A stretch of 64,000 bases of DNA, taken from positions 930,001-994,000 of the forward strand of contig NZ_VOEI01000001.1 in assembly GCF_007846095.1 (NCBI RefSeq), in the 5' to 3' direction. The position numbers and the translations under genes are program-made. Numbering within the stretch: position 1 is the first letter of the stretch; each line of letters begins with the position of its first letter. Shown in pieces: positions 45,167 to 53,358 of the stretch. This stretch comes from Mucilaginibacter achroorhodeus (GTDB lineage Bacteria > Bacteroidota > Bacteroidia > Sphingobacteriales > Sphingobacteriaceae). A model generated the notes under the pieces. The model was not told where the DNA came from, did no database searches, and saw only the letters and a list, made by a program, of their open reading frames with translations.

Positions 45167-46390
45167 TTACTTTTTAGCTATTCTATACATTTTGCCGCTA
45201 TCGGTTAAGCCATATAGCGCACCGTCCTTGCCGGTTACTAATGCGCGCCATCGTTCGTTCTTATCGCGCAATAGCCGTTCTTCCCCAACAACTTTATTGT
45301 TTCTGATCACTAACCGGGCGATATGCGCGCCGCTTAGGCCGCCTACAAAAAGATTGTTTTTCCATTCGGCCAGGTTACCGGTATAAAACGTAATACCACC
45401 CGGGGAGATAGTTGGGTCCCAATAGTAAATAGGTTGCACAACACCTTCTTTTTGCTGAATGCCGTCGCCAACTTTTTCACCGCTGTATTCAATCCCATAG
45501 GTAACCACGGGCCAGCCATAATTTTTGCCGGGCTTAATGATATTGATCTCATCGCCGCCACGTGGGCCAAACTCTGCTTCCCATAATTCGCCGGTAGCAG
45601 GGTTCCAGGCCAAACCATCAGGGTTGCGGTGGCCGTAGCTGTAGATCTCCGGCAACGCACCTGCCTTACCTGCAAACGGACCACCTGGAACGGCTTTACC
45701 CGCTTTAGTAATATGGATAACCTTGCCGATGCCTGCGCCCAAGTCCTGTGCCTTCATGCGGATATCAGCACCACTGCGCTCGCCGGTGCTTACAAACAAG
45801 TTGCCCTGCTTATCAAACACAATTCGGCAGCCATATTGCAGCGTGCCTTTAAATGCCGGCTCTGCGCGGTATATTACTTGTACATTCTCTAATTTAGTTT
45901 CGTCAGCAGACAGCTTACCTTTCGCAATGGCCAGCAGCGAACCGCCGGATGCTTCTTCAGCATAGCCCCAGTAAACCATTCGGTTAGTGGCAAAAGCCGG
46001 GTCGATAGTAATATCCAGTAACCCGCCCTGGCCTTTAAATAGTACCGCCGGGAAACCGGTAACTTGCTTGTCAAAAGCACCGCTGGCTTTTAAAATGCGT
46101 ATGGAGCCGGCCTTTTCTGTGATTATAAAACGACCATCGGGCAATACGTGTATGCCCCATGGGTTTTTAAGATCGCTGTTGATAACGGTTGCCGTATAAG
46201 GCGTTTTGGTTTTTATACCGCCAATACGCGTTTGCCCGCGGAAAGCAGGCTTATAATCTGTATTAGGCTTCTGGGTTTCAACAGGCCCTAATACCGTATC
46301 TCTTTGAACGGTGCCTGCATTGGCCGTGCCGCCGATAAGCGTAGCAAAGCCGAGCGCAATAAGCATTTTTTTGTTTTTAGCAGATGTCAT
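45167..46390 (-). CDS. PQQ-dependent sugar dehydrogenase (soluble aldose dehydrogenase type)
   Basis: A 407-residue exported beta-propeller enzyme of the Asd/YliI family, which oxidises aldoses in the periplasm with pyrroloquinoline quinone. Signal peptide MLIALGFATLIGGTANA (residues about 9-25). Propeller motifs: NPWGIHVLPDGRFIITEKAGSIRIL, EIYSYGHRNPDGLAWNPATGELWEAEFGPRGGDEINII, with the calcium and PQQ-contact Gly-Asp-Glu of GPRGGDE. No pqq synthesis genes are near. Conserved His and Arg of the active site are in CRIVFDKQGNLF and GHRN. Electron acceptor unknown. Confidence 0.9.
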   Translation of the reverse strand: MTSAKNKKMLIALGFATLIGGTANAGTVQRDTVLGPVETQKPNTDYKPAFRGQTRIGGIKTKTPYTATVINSDLKNPWGIHVLPDGRFIITEKAGSIRILKASGAFDKQVTGFPAVLFKGQGGLLDITIDPAFATNRMVYWGYAEEASGGSLLAIAKGKLSADETKLENVQVIYRAEPAFKGTLQYGCRIVFDKQGNLFVSTGERSGADIRMKAQDLGAGIGKVIHITKAGKAVPGGPFAGKAGALPEIYSYGHRNPDGLAWNPATGELWEAEFGPRGGDEINIIKPGKNYGWPVVTYGIEYSGEKVGDGIQQKEGVVQPIYYWDPTISPGGITFYTGNLAEWKNNLFVGGLSGAHIARLVIRNNKVVGEERLLRDKNERWRALVTGKDGALYGLTDSGKMYRIAKK

Positions 46391-46409
46391 TATAGTAGTT
46401 TAGTTTGAG

Positions 46410-46417
46410 CAAAAATA
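46410..46417 (-). promoter_or_regulatory. -7 promoter element of the PQQ-type dehydrogenase gene
   Basis: Minus-strand TATTTTTG fits TAnnTTTG; transcription would begin about 13 bases before the ATG at 46390. Confidence 0.35.
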
Positions 46418-46512
46418 GGTTATGATCGATATGCATGGGGAGATGGATCACACTGCAATATACTCAGTTAGAAACCAAACAGACCCGCTAAAGTTTACAG
46501 GTTAGCAGATTG

Positions 46513-47358
46513 TTACAAAGGGCTCAGGAAAAGCGGCTTATCGATCGGCGGAATAATATTTTTCTCCAGTGCGGTATCAAACATCAGCTTAACTGCTTTT
46601 TTGCCTTCTTTACCGAGATCAACCGAGAACTTATTTACATACAGATCGATGTGCTTGTACATCACATCCTCGCTCATTTCCTGCGCATGGAAGCGAATAT
46701 AATCCAGCCCCGATTTTGGATTGGCAAAAGCAAACTCTACTGATTGCCTGATGAGCCTGTTTACTTTTTGCTGAACGTCAACAGGAAGATTTCTATTGGC
46801 TACAATGCCGCCTAATGGTATAGCGCAACCTGTTTCCTTTTCCCAGTAATCGCCAAGGTCCATCACTTTATGCAGGCCTTTGTCCTGATAGGTAAAACGG
46901 TTTTCGTGGATGATCAAACCTACATCAACACGCCCATCTAACACTGCATTTTCAATGTCTGAAAAAACCAGTTCCTGTTTGTTGGTAGCTTCAGGGAAAG
47001 CCAGACTAAGCAGGAAGTTAGCGGTGGTATATTTGCCCGGGATGGCTATCTTTTGATCTGAGATATGAGATTTTAAATATGAGATATCTTCCTGCTTGGT
47101 TATCAGCATAGGCCCAACACCAAAACCCAGCGCGCTGCCTGCATCTAACAGCACATATTTATCCGCTGCGTAAGCAAAGGCGTGGTAGCTTAGCTTAGTG
47201 ATATCCAATTCGCCGCGAAATGCCTTTTGGTTTAGGGTTTCCACGTCATCGTAAAAAACCTCAAACTCCAGTCCTTCGGTGTCTATTTTATTGTGAATAA
47301 GAGCATCAAATATAAAGGTATCATTTGGGCAGGGCGAAAAGCCGATGGTTAATTTCAT
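46513..47358 (-). CDS. mqnD: 1,4-dihydroxy-6-naphthoate synthase
   Basis: MqnD carries out the last known step of the futalosine pathway of menaquinone synthesis, converting cyclic dehypoxanthinylfutalosine to dihydroxynaphthoate. The 281-residue protein has the family opening KLTIGFSPCPNDTFIFDALIHNK, then DVETLNQKAFRGELDITKLSYHAFAYA and GRVDVGLIIHENRFTY with the catalytic His of IIHENR. I place the start at the ATG at 47358; a 14-residue extension to 47400 is poorly supported. It is a solitary mqn gene here; mqnA and mqnC are elsewhere. Confidence 0.93.
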   Translation of the reverse strand: MKLTIGFSPCPNDTFIFDALIHNKIDTEGLEFEVFYDDVETLNQKAFRGELDITKLSYHAFAYAADKYVLLDAGSALGFGVGPMLITKQEDISYLKSHISDQKIAIPGKYTTANFLLSLAFPEATNKQELVFSDIENAVLDGRVDVGLIIHENRFTYQDKGLHKVMDLGDYWEKETGCAIPLGGIVANRNLPVDVQQKVNRLIRQSVEFAFANPKSGLDYIRFHAQEMSEDVMYKHIDLYVNKFSVDLGKEGKKAVKLMFDTALEKNIIPPIDKPLFLSPL

Positions 47359-47427
47359 AGTACAATGTTTAACTATCCAAATCAACGGTTTGTTGATCAA
47401 AGAGCTTACATATAAAAGTCATTTTAA

Positions 47428-48195
47428 CTAAAACTCCAATTCCAACAGCACGGGGCAATGGTCGGAATGTTTGGCCTCGGGCAGTATCATACAGCGTTTA
47501 ATGTTTTCCTCAAGCTCTTTACTTGCCAGCGCATAATCAATACGCCAACCCAGGTTCTTGGCGCGGGCATTGGCGCGGAAACTCCACCATGTGTAATTAT
47601 GCGGCTCCTTGTTCACATGGCGGAAGGTGTCAATGAACCCCGACTCCAGAAAATTTTCCATCCATTCCCGTTCTTCGGGCAAAAAGCCTGATGAGTTGGC
47701 GTTCGATTTTGGATTATGGATATCGATAGGGCGATGGCAGATGTTGTAATCGCCGCAGAGCACCAAGTTGGGTATGCTTGCCTTTAGCAGCGTTAGGTAT
47801 TTCCCAAACTCATCCAAAAAACGAAACTTAAATGCCTGCCTTTCTTCGCCGCTTGAGCCTGATGGAAAGTACGCGCTCATTACAGAAACATTATCAAAGT
47901 CAACTCGTATGCACCGTCCTTCGCGGTCAAAATCAGGTATGCCGCAGCCGTACTCCACATGATTAGGCAGTATCTTACTGAAAATGGCTGTGCCGCTGTA
48001 ACCCTTTTTCTCTGCCGGAAACCAGAAGTGCTGGTAACCCAATGCATCAACCAAACCCAGATCGGTCAATACATCGGGTGTAGCTTTTATTTCTTGTAAA
48101 CATACCACATCGGCATCTGTAGCCTGCAGCCATGCCAGCCAGTTCTTGTTAATAGCAGAACGGATGCCGTTTACGTTATAAGTGACGATCTTCAT
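47428..48195 (-). CDS. xth: Exodeoxyribonuclease III (AP endonuclease)
   Basis: A 255-residue EEP-fold nuclease that cuts at abasic sites and degrades DNA 3' ends in base-excision repair. Signatures: KIVTYNVNGIRSAINKNWLAWL, the catalytic Glu in CLQEIKATPDVL, and the C-terminal active-site DYALAS…HSDHCPVLLELEF. Length and order are as in Xth. Located 32 bp upstream of REP-like repeats and 75 bp upstream of the mqnD start. Confidence 0.94.
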   Translation of the reverse strand: MKIVTYNVNGIRSAINKNWLAWLQATDADVVCLQEIKATPDVLTDLGLVDALGYQHFWFPAEKKGYSGTAIFSKILPNHVEYGCGIPDFDREGRCIRVDFDNVSVMSAYFPSGSSGEERQAFKFRFLDEFGKYLTLLKASIPNLVLCGDYNICHRPIDIHNPKSNANSSGFLPEEREWMENFLESGFIDTFRHVNKEPHNYTWWSFRANARAKNLGWRIDYALASKELEENIKRCMILPEAKHSDHCPVLLELEF

Positions 48196-48221
48196 ATTAT
48201 CTCCTAAATACTTATGTATTG

Positions 48222-48268
48222 TTGAGCTTGTCGATCCACTCTCCTGGATAGGTCTTCGACAAGCTCAG
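48222..48268. repeat. REP-like palindrome (TTGAGCTTGTCGA…TCGACAAGCTCA)
   Basis: TGAGCTTGTCGA and TCGACAAGCTCA are perfect inverted arms 21 bp apart, ending with ctgaccc. This is the commonest interspersed palindrome of the genus-level group as I recall it. A second, decayed copy follows at 48321. Confidence 0.75.
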
Positions 48269-48320
48269 ACTGACCCTTTTGGCGGAGGTTAGGAACGAAT
48301 AGCCTAAATGTTTTGTCGTG

Positions 48321-48367
48321 GTGAGCTTGTCGAACCACTCGCTTTAATACGTCTTCAACAGGCTCAG
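48321..48367. repeat. Second REP-like palindrome, decayed right arm
   Basis: GTGAGCTTGTCGAAC and TCTTCAACAGGCTCA are inverted with two changes. The pair fills the gap between xth and the cyclophilin gene; neither resembles a terminator of the cyclophilin transcript, although both can fold. Confidence 0.7.
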
Positions 48368-48381
48368 ATGACAAAATATTA

Positions 48382-49089
48382 TTATTTCTCTTTTGGCCAA
48401 AGTAACTCATCTAACTGCTTGCATTCTTTTTTACTGAGCAGTTCTATGGTCATGGGTACATTATCTTCAGGGCGGTCGTTACCATCGCGCTTAAGGGCTG
48501 CAATTCGATCAACCATATCTATGCCGCTTACCACCTCACCAAATACGGTATAGTTTTGATCAAGGTGCGGGGCTCCTCCGACGGAAGTATAAATATCGCG
48601 TTGCCAGGCCGGTATCTTGTGGCCTTTAAGTCTCTTTATTTCTACGGTATCCAGTTTAGCCGGTGTAAAGCGTTTACCCTCTACTATATAAAACTGGCAA
48701 CCGCTGGATGCTTTTGCAGGGTTATCATCACGCGCTGCACCTAAAGCACCGCGTTTATGGAACAGGCTGTCCCTGAGTTCTGCCGGGATGGTATATTTAA
48801 CATCGCCGTTGCCAAGCTCTTTGCCCTTTTGGTTCTTGGTAGTATCGCGGGAATCCGGATCACCACCCTGGATCATAAAATCCTGTATCACACGGTGAAA
48901 AAGTGTACCATTATAAAAACCCTGTTTGGTGAGCTTGATAAAGTTATCGCGATGCTTAGGCGTTTCGTTATATAAACGGATGATGACGTCTCCGTATGAC
49001 GACCGTATGCGCACATACTGGTTTTTAGGTGGCTTAGCAAAAGCGATGGTGCTAATGAACAGCAGGCAAATGGTAAAAAATCTGGTCAT
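48382..49089 (-). CDS. Exported cyclophilin-type peptidyl-prolyl isomerase
   Basis: A 235-residue PPIase for envelope protein folding. Signal peptide ends SLAFA-like at AFA (residues 1-18, FTICLLFISTIAFA). Cyclophilin core: YGDVIIRLYNETPKHRDNFIKLTKQGFYNGTLFHRVIQDFMIQGGDP with the catalytic Arg in FHRV, and YTVFGEVVSGIDMVDRIA. A loop of 45 residues (about 125-170, GCQFYIVEGKRFTPAKLDTVEIKRLKGHK) interrupts the fold, as in other Bacteroidota periplasmic cyclophilins. Followed on the same strand by the gene at 49102, 12 bp upstream. Confidence 0.93.
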   Translation of the reverse strand: MTRFFTICLLFISTIAFAKPPKNQYVRIRSSYGDVIIRLYNETPKHRDNFIKLTKQGFYNGTLFHRVIQDFMIQGGDPDSRDTTKNQKGKELGNGDVKYTIPAELRDSLFHKRGALGAARDDNPAKASSGCQFYIVEGKRFTPAKLDTVEIKRLKGHKIPAWQRDIYTSVGGAPHLDQNYTVFGEVVSGIDMVDRIAALKRDGNDRPEDNVPMTIELLSKKECKQLDELLWPKEK

Positions 49090-49101
49090 GCAACTATAAG
49101 G

Positions 49102-49455
49102 TTAAAGTTCCCAATCTAATTCTGTTTCAAAATAAGTTATCATCAATGATTTAAGCAGCAATTCCTGCTCAAGCAAGGTATAATTAGGGATGGTTTTTGC
49201 CAGTTTCCAATGCGGCCAGCCATCCTGGTCAAGTCCCTCCAGTTCGTAAAAACCCATTTGGCTAAATAACTTGCAGTTGGCAATATGCATCAACTCTTCT
49301 TTTTGCCTTTTACTGAATTTACGCGGGCCCTGGCCAAGTTCCTGCACGCCAACCAGAAAAAGCATCACCTTCATGTCCGGCTTCTCATTATCAAACTCCT
49401 CGGCTATTTTATTCTGCAATACAGCCCACTTGGCATTAATTTCGGCAGGTTTCAT
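49102..49455 (-). CDS. Conserved hypothetical protein (117 aa)
   Basis: Read from the ATG at 49455 (MKPAEINAKWAVLQ); a 30-codon upstream extension to 49545 runs into the divergent operator region and is less likely. Soluble and acidic, about 117 residues, with EFDNEKPDMKVMLFLVGVQELGQGPRKFSKRQKEELMHIANCKLF in the middle. It looks like a Bacteroidota-specific family I have seen annotated without function; no catalytic motif is evident. Probably co-transcribed with the cyclophilin 12 bp downstream, and divergent from the His-rich gene. Confidence 0.65.
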   Translation of the reverse strand: MKPAEINAKWAVLQNKIAEEFDNEKPDMKVMLFLVGVQELGQGPRKFSKRQKEELMHIANCKLFSQMGFYELEGLDQDGWPHWKLAKTIPNYTLLEQELLLKSLMITYFETELDWEL

Positions 49456-49510
49456 ACCGGCAAATATACTGAAGCTTAACCGCCGCAAAGCGAATATTTC
49501 TAATACTATT

Positions 49511-49545
49511 AACAATATTGTTACGTTTATGCAACAGTATTGCAT
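49511..49545 (+). promoter_or_regulatory. Paired operator candidates upstream of the His-rich/TonB unit
   Basis: Two copies of AACA(A/G)TATTG(T/C) begin at 49511 and 49533, a 22-bp step or two turns of the helix. The first lies in the perfect palindrome AACAATATTGTT, the second in ATGCAA-N5-TTGCAT. The tandem placement just upstream of a metal-related gene pair suggests a metalloregulator (Zur-like) site; identity of the regulator is inference. Confidence 0.5.
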
Positions 49546-49580
49546 TATTATTACTTATTTTTGCATTGCATTTTAAGGCT

Positions 49581-49910
49581 GTGAAGAAAAGCATCTACCA
49601 TATTATTTGTGCCTGGGCACTATTGTTCTGTTTTGTTGCAGGGCAGTACATGGTATTTGCGCACCAGCATCATGTGAACAAGCATGTGCACCAGCTATCT
49701 CAAAGCGACAAACACAACCCCGATAAGCAGATACTTAAAGAAAAATGTGAGGTTTGCGACAGCATGCACCATGATTTTATGGAACTTTTTAAACCGCAGT
49801 TTGCTTTACACTTTAGCAAAACCGACCGTGTTTACACTTTTAAACAGTACCATTTTCAAAGTATAGGCCTCATCCTTGCCTCTGGCAGGGCTCCTCCCGT
49901 TATTTCATAA
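49581..49910 (+). CDS. Exported His/Cys-rich small protein (possible metal chaperone)
   Basis: Read from GTG 49581, it is 109 residues. A signal peptide (KKSIYHIICAWALLFCFVAGQYMVFA) precedes a short mature region rich in metal ligands: HQHHVNKHVHQLSQSDKHN, then CEVCDSMHHDFMELFK. The CxxC-x-xx-HH arrangement and the His cluster suggest binding of zinc or copper. It lies 71 bp upstream of a TonB receptor on the same strand and is preceded by the paired operator sites at 49511-49545. I know of small His-rich proteins beside TonB-dependent metal receptors in this phylum, but this exact family I do not recognise. A TTG start at 49518 is less likely. Confidence 0.7.
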   Translation: MKKSIYHIICAWALLFCFVAGQYMVFAHQHHVNKHVHQLSQSDKHNPDKQILKEKCEVCDSMHHDFMELFKPQFALHFSKTDRVYTFKQYHFQSIGLILASGRAPPVIS

Positions 49911-49980
49911 TTACCGTTCAATTTTTAGATAGCCGCGGTTCTGCGTGGCTGATTTTTGTCTGATTCTTTAATTTTTAATT

Positions 49981-52281
49981 ATGAAACTAAAGCTTTTATA
50001 TTGCTTTATATTTTTACTTGTACAGTTTACCGCCTCGGCAACTGATGTTATTGACCTTAAAGGTAAAGTTGTTGACGCTAAGACTAACGAGCCGCTTGCC
50101 GGCGCTACCGTTAGCATCCCCGATCTGCGCCTTGCCGTAGCTACCAACTTAAATGGCGAATTCACTTTCAGATCCATCCCGCAACGCGGCCGCTTTGTGG
50201 TGCAGGTGCAGTATGTAAGTTATAAATCTCTTACCCAAACTATCGATCTTTCATCCCAAGCACCACTGGTATTTGCTTTGCAGCCCAGCGTTATAGAGGC
50301 GCACGAGGTAGTAATTACCGGTACGCCAATTACAGCAGGCAGCAAGTATAACAGCACATCCGCCACGGTGGTTACTAAAGACCAGCTGCAAGGTTCGTCA
50401 ACAAACCTTATTGATGCATTGGCTAAACAAGTGCCGGGCATGAGCCAGATAACCACCAGCCAGGCTATTTCAAAACCTGTTATACGTGGTTTAAGTTACA
50501 ACCGTGTGGTTACTTTAAATGATGGTGTTAAACAACAAGGCCAGCAATGGGGTGATGAGCACGGTATTGAAATGGACCAGTTCTCTGCCGGCAGGGTTGA
50601 GGTATTAAGAGGTGCTGCATCATTGCAATATGGTTCTGATGCATTGGGTGGTGTTATCAATGTTATAGACCCGCCTACGCCTGCAGAGGGCAATATTGCG
50701 GGTGAGGTTTTAACAAATTATTCTACAAACAACGGCTTAAGCAATACATCAGTAATGTTGAGCGGTAACGAGAATGGTTTTGTATGGAGAGGCCGCGGAA
50801 GTTATCAAAACGCATACTCTTACAACACCCCTGCAGGCCGTGTAATAAACAGCGGATTCAACCAAACCAATGCCAGCGGTATGCTGGGTGTAAACAAGCC
50901 CTGGGGTTATTCGCACCTTAATTTCTCCTACTATAAAAATAACATCGGTTTCCTTGATGCAGAACCCGGCGATCCATTGTACAACACATCAACCAGCCGC
51001 ACGCTTGATTTCCCGCGCCAGGATATCCGCCACTACAAGGTTGCCCTAAACAACAACTTCCTGTTCGGCAGCAGCTCGTTAAAGCTTGATCTCGGTTTCC
51101 AGAAAAACCAGCGCCGTGAGTTGGAGGAAACCACTACCCCAAATTTGTTCTTTGATATGAACACCTACTCGTTGGATGCTAAATATTACCTGCCTGAGAG
51201 CAATGGCTGGCACCCGGTTATTGGCGTAAGCAGTGCTTTGAGCCATAGCGTTAATCTTGGCGAGGAACTATTGATACCCGCATATGACGAATTCAGTATC
51301 GGCGCTTTCGTTTACTTAAAGAAAGCCTGGGATAAAAATACATTTAGTGCGGGTGCCCGTTATGATTTCATCAGCAACAAAGGTAAGGCACAGAATAACG
51401 CCGAAGGCGAGCCGATATTTACAGGCTTTGATAACCGTTTCTCAAACGTGAGCGGTGCATTGGGCTTTACACATATATTTAACGATGACCTGAGCTTTAA
51501 GGCTAACGCCGGTACCGCTTTCCGCGCGCCAAACCCGGCCGAATTGGGTTCTAACGGTGTGCACGAAGGTACTACCCGCTATGAAATAGGTGACCCCAAC
51601 CTGTCACCTGAGCGCAGCTACCAGGCAGATGCAACGCTGGAGTATGGTTCTGGATTTGTAACAGGAAGCTTTGGTATTTATGAGAACTATATCCACAATT
51701 ACATATACGCCTCAAATACCAACAAAGAGCAAACCACCGTGGTTGGAGAGGACGGGCAAAGCAGATCTTACGACACTTACCGCTACGGACAGGTAAATGC
51801 GAACCTTTATGGTTTTGAAGGTAACTTAACGTTGCACCCGGTATCATTTATCCACTTTGAAAACACGTTTAGCTATACCCACGCACAAAACGAGACTTTT
51901 GACAGGCCGCTGGCCCTGATACCTGCCGGTGTATTGCACAATACCTTGCGTTTTGAACCAAAGGTTAAAAGAATTAAGGACTTCTACTTTTATGCAGGTA
52001 TAGACAATTTCTTTAGACAGGGCCGTGTAGATGAAACCTTTGAGACCGCCGCTGGTGGCTACACCTTGTTGAATGCAGGCATAGGTGCCACTTTCAATAT
52101 TGGCAAACAACCACTTAAATTATATGTTTCTGGTACAAACCTAACCAATAAGGCTTACTATGATGCGCTTAGCCGTTTAAGGCCGGGCCGCTTTAGCCAG
52201 GAAGACCCAACGTTTGGTATTTACAATATGGGCCGCAACATTACATTTGGAGTTTATATCCCTTTCGGGACAAATAGATAA
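49981..52281 (+). CDS. TonB-dependent outer membrane receptor, probable metal/metallophore uptake
   Basis: A 766-residue receptor. Signal peptide ends SATA-like near residue 20 (FIFLLVQFTASA). A carboxypeptidase-D regulatory-like domain (about 25-105; GKVVDAKTNEPLAGATVSI) precedes the plug (about 115-225; TSATVVTKDQLQGSSTNLIDALAKQVPGM and VIRGLSYNRVVTLNDGVKQQGQQWGDEHGIEMDQF) and a 22-strand barrel (about 230-766) ending with a terminal aromatic strand (NITFGVYIPFG). It is of the siderophore/metal type rather than the SusC glycan type (no SusD partner). The His-rich protein 71 bp upstream supports a metal role, likely zinc. Confidence 0.88.
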   Translation: MKLKLLYCFIFLLVQFTASATDVIDLKGKVVDAKTNEPLAGATVSIPDLRLAVATNLNGEFTFRSIPQRGRFVVQVQYVSYKSLTQTIDLSSQAPLVFALQPSVIEAHEVVITGTPITAGSKYNSTSATVVTKDQLQGSSTNLIDALAKQVPGMSQITTSQAISKPVIRGLSYNRVVTLNDGVKQQGQQWGDEHGIEMDQFSAGRVEVLRGAASLQYGSDALGGVINVIDPPTPAEGNIAGEVLTNYSTNNGLSNTSVMLSGNENGFVWRGRGSYQNAYSYNTPAGRVINSGFNQTNASGMLGVNKPWGYSHLNFSYYKNNIGFLDAEPGDPLYNTSTSRTLDFPRQDIRHYKVALNNNFLFGSSSLKLDLGFQKNQRRELEETTTPNLFFDMNTYSLDAKYYLPESNGWHPVIGVSSALSHSVNLGEELLIPAYDEFSIGAFVYLKKAWDKNTFSAGARYDFISNKGKAQNNAEGEPIFTGFDNRFSNVSGALGFTHIFNDDLSFKANAGTAFRAPNPAELGSNGVHEGTTRYEIGDPNLSPERSYQADATLEYGSGFVTGSFGIYENYIHNYIYASNTNKEQTTVVGEDGQSRSYDTYRYGQVNANLYGFEGNLTLHPVSFIHFENTFSYTHAQNETFDRPLALIPAGVLHNTLRFEPKVKRIKDFYFYAGIDNFFRQGRVDETFETAAGGYTLLNAGIGATFNIGKQPLKLYVSGTNLTNKAYYDALSRLRPGRFSQEDPTFGIYNMGRNITFGVYIPFGTNR

Positions 52282-52311
52282 AAATACAAGTTAGTTAGTT
52301 TAGTTAGAAAG

Positions 52312-52340
52312 AAGGCCTCGTTAGTGATAACGGGGCTTTT
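52312..52340 (+). terminator. Intrinsic terminator after the TonB receptor gene
   Basis: AAGGCCTCGTTA and TAACGGGGCTTT pair around GTGA with two mismatches or wobbles, followed by T-rich sequence, 31 bp after the stop. Confidence 0.75.
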
Positions 52341-52357
52341 CGATTTCAAGACCTTGT

Positions 52358-52963
52358 TTATAAAATATTGAGTTGCTGCAGTTCTGTTGTAAGCTGCTCT
52401 GGCGATTGATAGTGGATTGACCTGATACCTAATTGCTCGGCAGCTAAAATGTTGCGTTTGTTATCGTCGATAAACAAAGCTTCTTCGGGTTTAACATCGT
52501 ATCTGCTAAGCAATAGCTGGTAAAATTCCGGCTGGGGTTTACGCATCTTTTCGGTGCCCGATACCACAATGCCATCAAACCAGCTCAGAAACTCAAAACG
52601 CTCCAAAGCTACCGGGAAGGTCTCTGCCGACCAGTTGGTTAAAGCATAAACTTTATACTTGCCGCTTTCTTTCAGTTTTTTTAGGATCGCAACTGTGTCA
52701 TCAAAAGCGGCGCCCAACATTTCGTTCCATCGGCCGTAAAAAGCCCTGATATTAGCCTCATGGTCTGGAAAGCGCTTTACCAGCATTTCAGTACCTTCCT
52801 CTAACGACCGACCGGCATCTTGCTCCTCGTTCCAATCAGAGGTGGCAATGTTGGCCAAAAAATGGATCATCTCTTCTTCACTGTCAAACAAAGTGCGGTA
52901 CAGGTAATGCGGGTTCCAGTCTATAAGAACGGCGCCTAAATCAAATATGATGGTATTGATCAC
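52358..52963 (-). CDS. HAD-superfamily hydrolase (YihX-like phosphatase)
   Basis: A 201-residue haloacid dehalogenase-fold enzyme. Motif I DLGAVLIDW (nucleophile Asp, with second Asp replaced by Asp-Trp in GAVLIDW), motif II LTNWS, motif III EKMRKPQPEFY (Lys), motif IV FIDDNKRNI. Similar to alpha-D-glucose-1-phosphate phosphatases; the cap is the four-helix C1 type. It overlaps the upstream lipoprotein gene by 4 bp (ATGA), so both are likely part of the transcript that begins with thrA. Substrate unknown. Confidence 0.88.
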   Translation of the reverse strand: MINTIIFDLGAVLIDWNPHYLYRTLFDSEEEMIHFLANIATSDWNEEQDAGRSLEEGTEMLVKRFPDHEANIRAFYGRWNEMLGAAFDDTVAILKKLKESGKYKVYALTNWSAETFPVALERFEFLSWFDGIVVSGTEKMRKPQPEFYQLLLSRYDVKPEEALFIDDNKRNILAAEQLGIRSIHYQSPEQLTTELQQLNIL

Positions 52964-53358
52964 TTTTTCTTGTATTCTTTTTTAGGATAGTCTTTTTCAG
53001 TCACCTTATAATCAGTAATTACGGAGTCTTTTTTATTCCACCAGAAAACAAGGTTTTTAGTGCGGATTGTATCCAAGCCCTGCATTTTCAGGATTATCTG
53101 GTAATGAAAGTTCGTGCTGTCGTAACTAAAACGATCCGGCTCATGCAAAAGGCCTACAACGTTTTTATATTTCATGCCTTTGAACTGGTATTTCTGCAGC
53201 AGATCATCAATCATCAGGTTACGGCGCGGAAAATCGAGCCCATCGCCATCATTCCAGCCTTTGCGGTCAAAATCTTGTTTGGCAGTACAACCATAAGCAA
53301 AGGCGGCACATATTAAAAAAGTAATCAGGAGTTTAAAGCGATCCATTATGCTATGCAT
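52960..53358 (-). CDS. Small lipoprotein, possibly BamE/SmpA-like
   Basis: A 132-residue lipoprotein (128 from a second Met at 53346). The signal peptide has lipobox AAFAYGC (Cys24). After it, RRNLMIDDLLQKYQFKGMKYKNVVGLLHEPD resembles the helix-turn of SmpA/BamE outer-membrane assembly proteins, which have 'G…V…LLG.P'. The resemblance is faint. Its 5' end overlaps the end of thrC by 8 bp, so it is coupled to the thr operon, and it overlaps the HAD gene by 4 bp at its 3' end. Function in the outer membrane is a guess. Confidence 0.6.
   Translation of the reverse strand: MHSIMDRFKLLITFLICAAFAYGCTAKQDFDRKGWNDGDGLDFPRRNLMIDDLLQKYQFKGMKYKNVVGLLHEPDRFSYDSTNFHYQIILKMQGLDTIRTKNLVFWWNKKDSVITDYKVTEKDYPKKEYKKK

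Noticed and set aside
48204..48410. 68-codon frame after xth
   Set aside because: Made up of the two REP-like palindromes; not a coding pattern.
49456..49580. Cobalamin riboswitch ahead of the TonB receptor
   Set aside because: The AT-rich upstream region is too short and lacks the B12-box; the paired palindromes better explain it.
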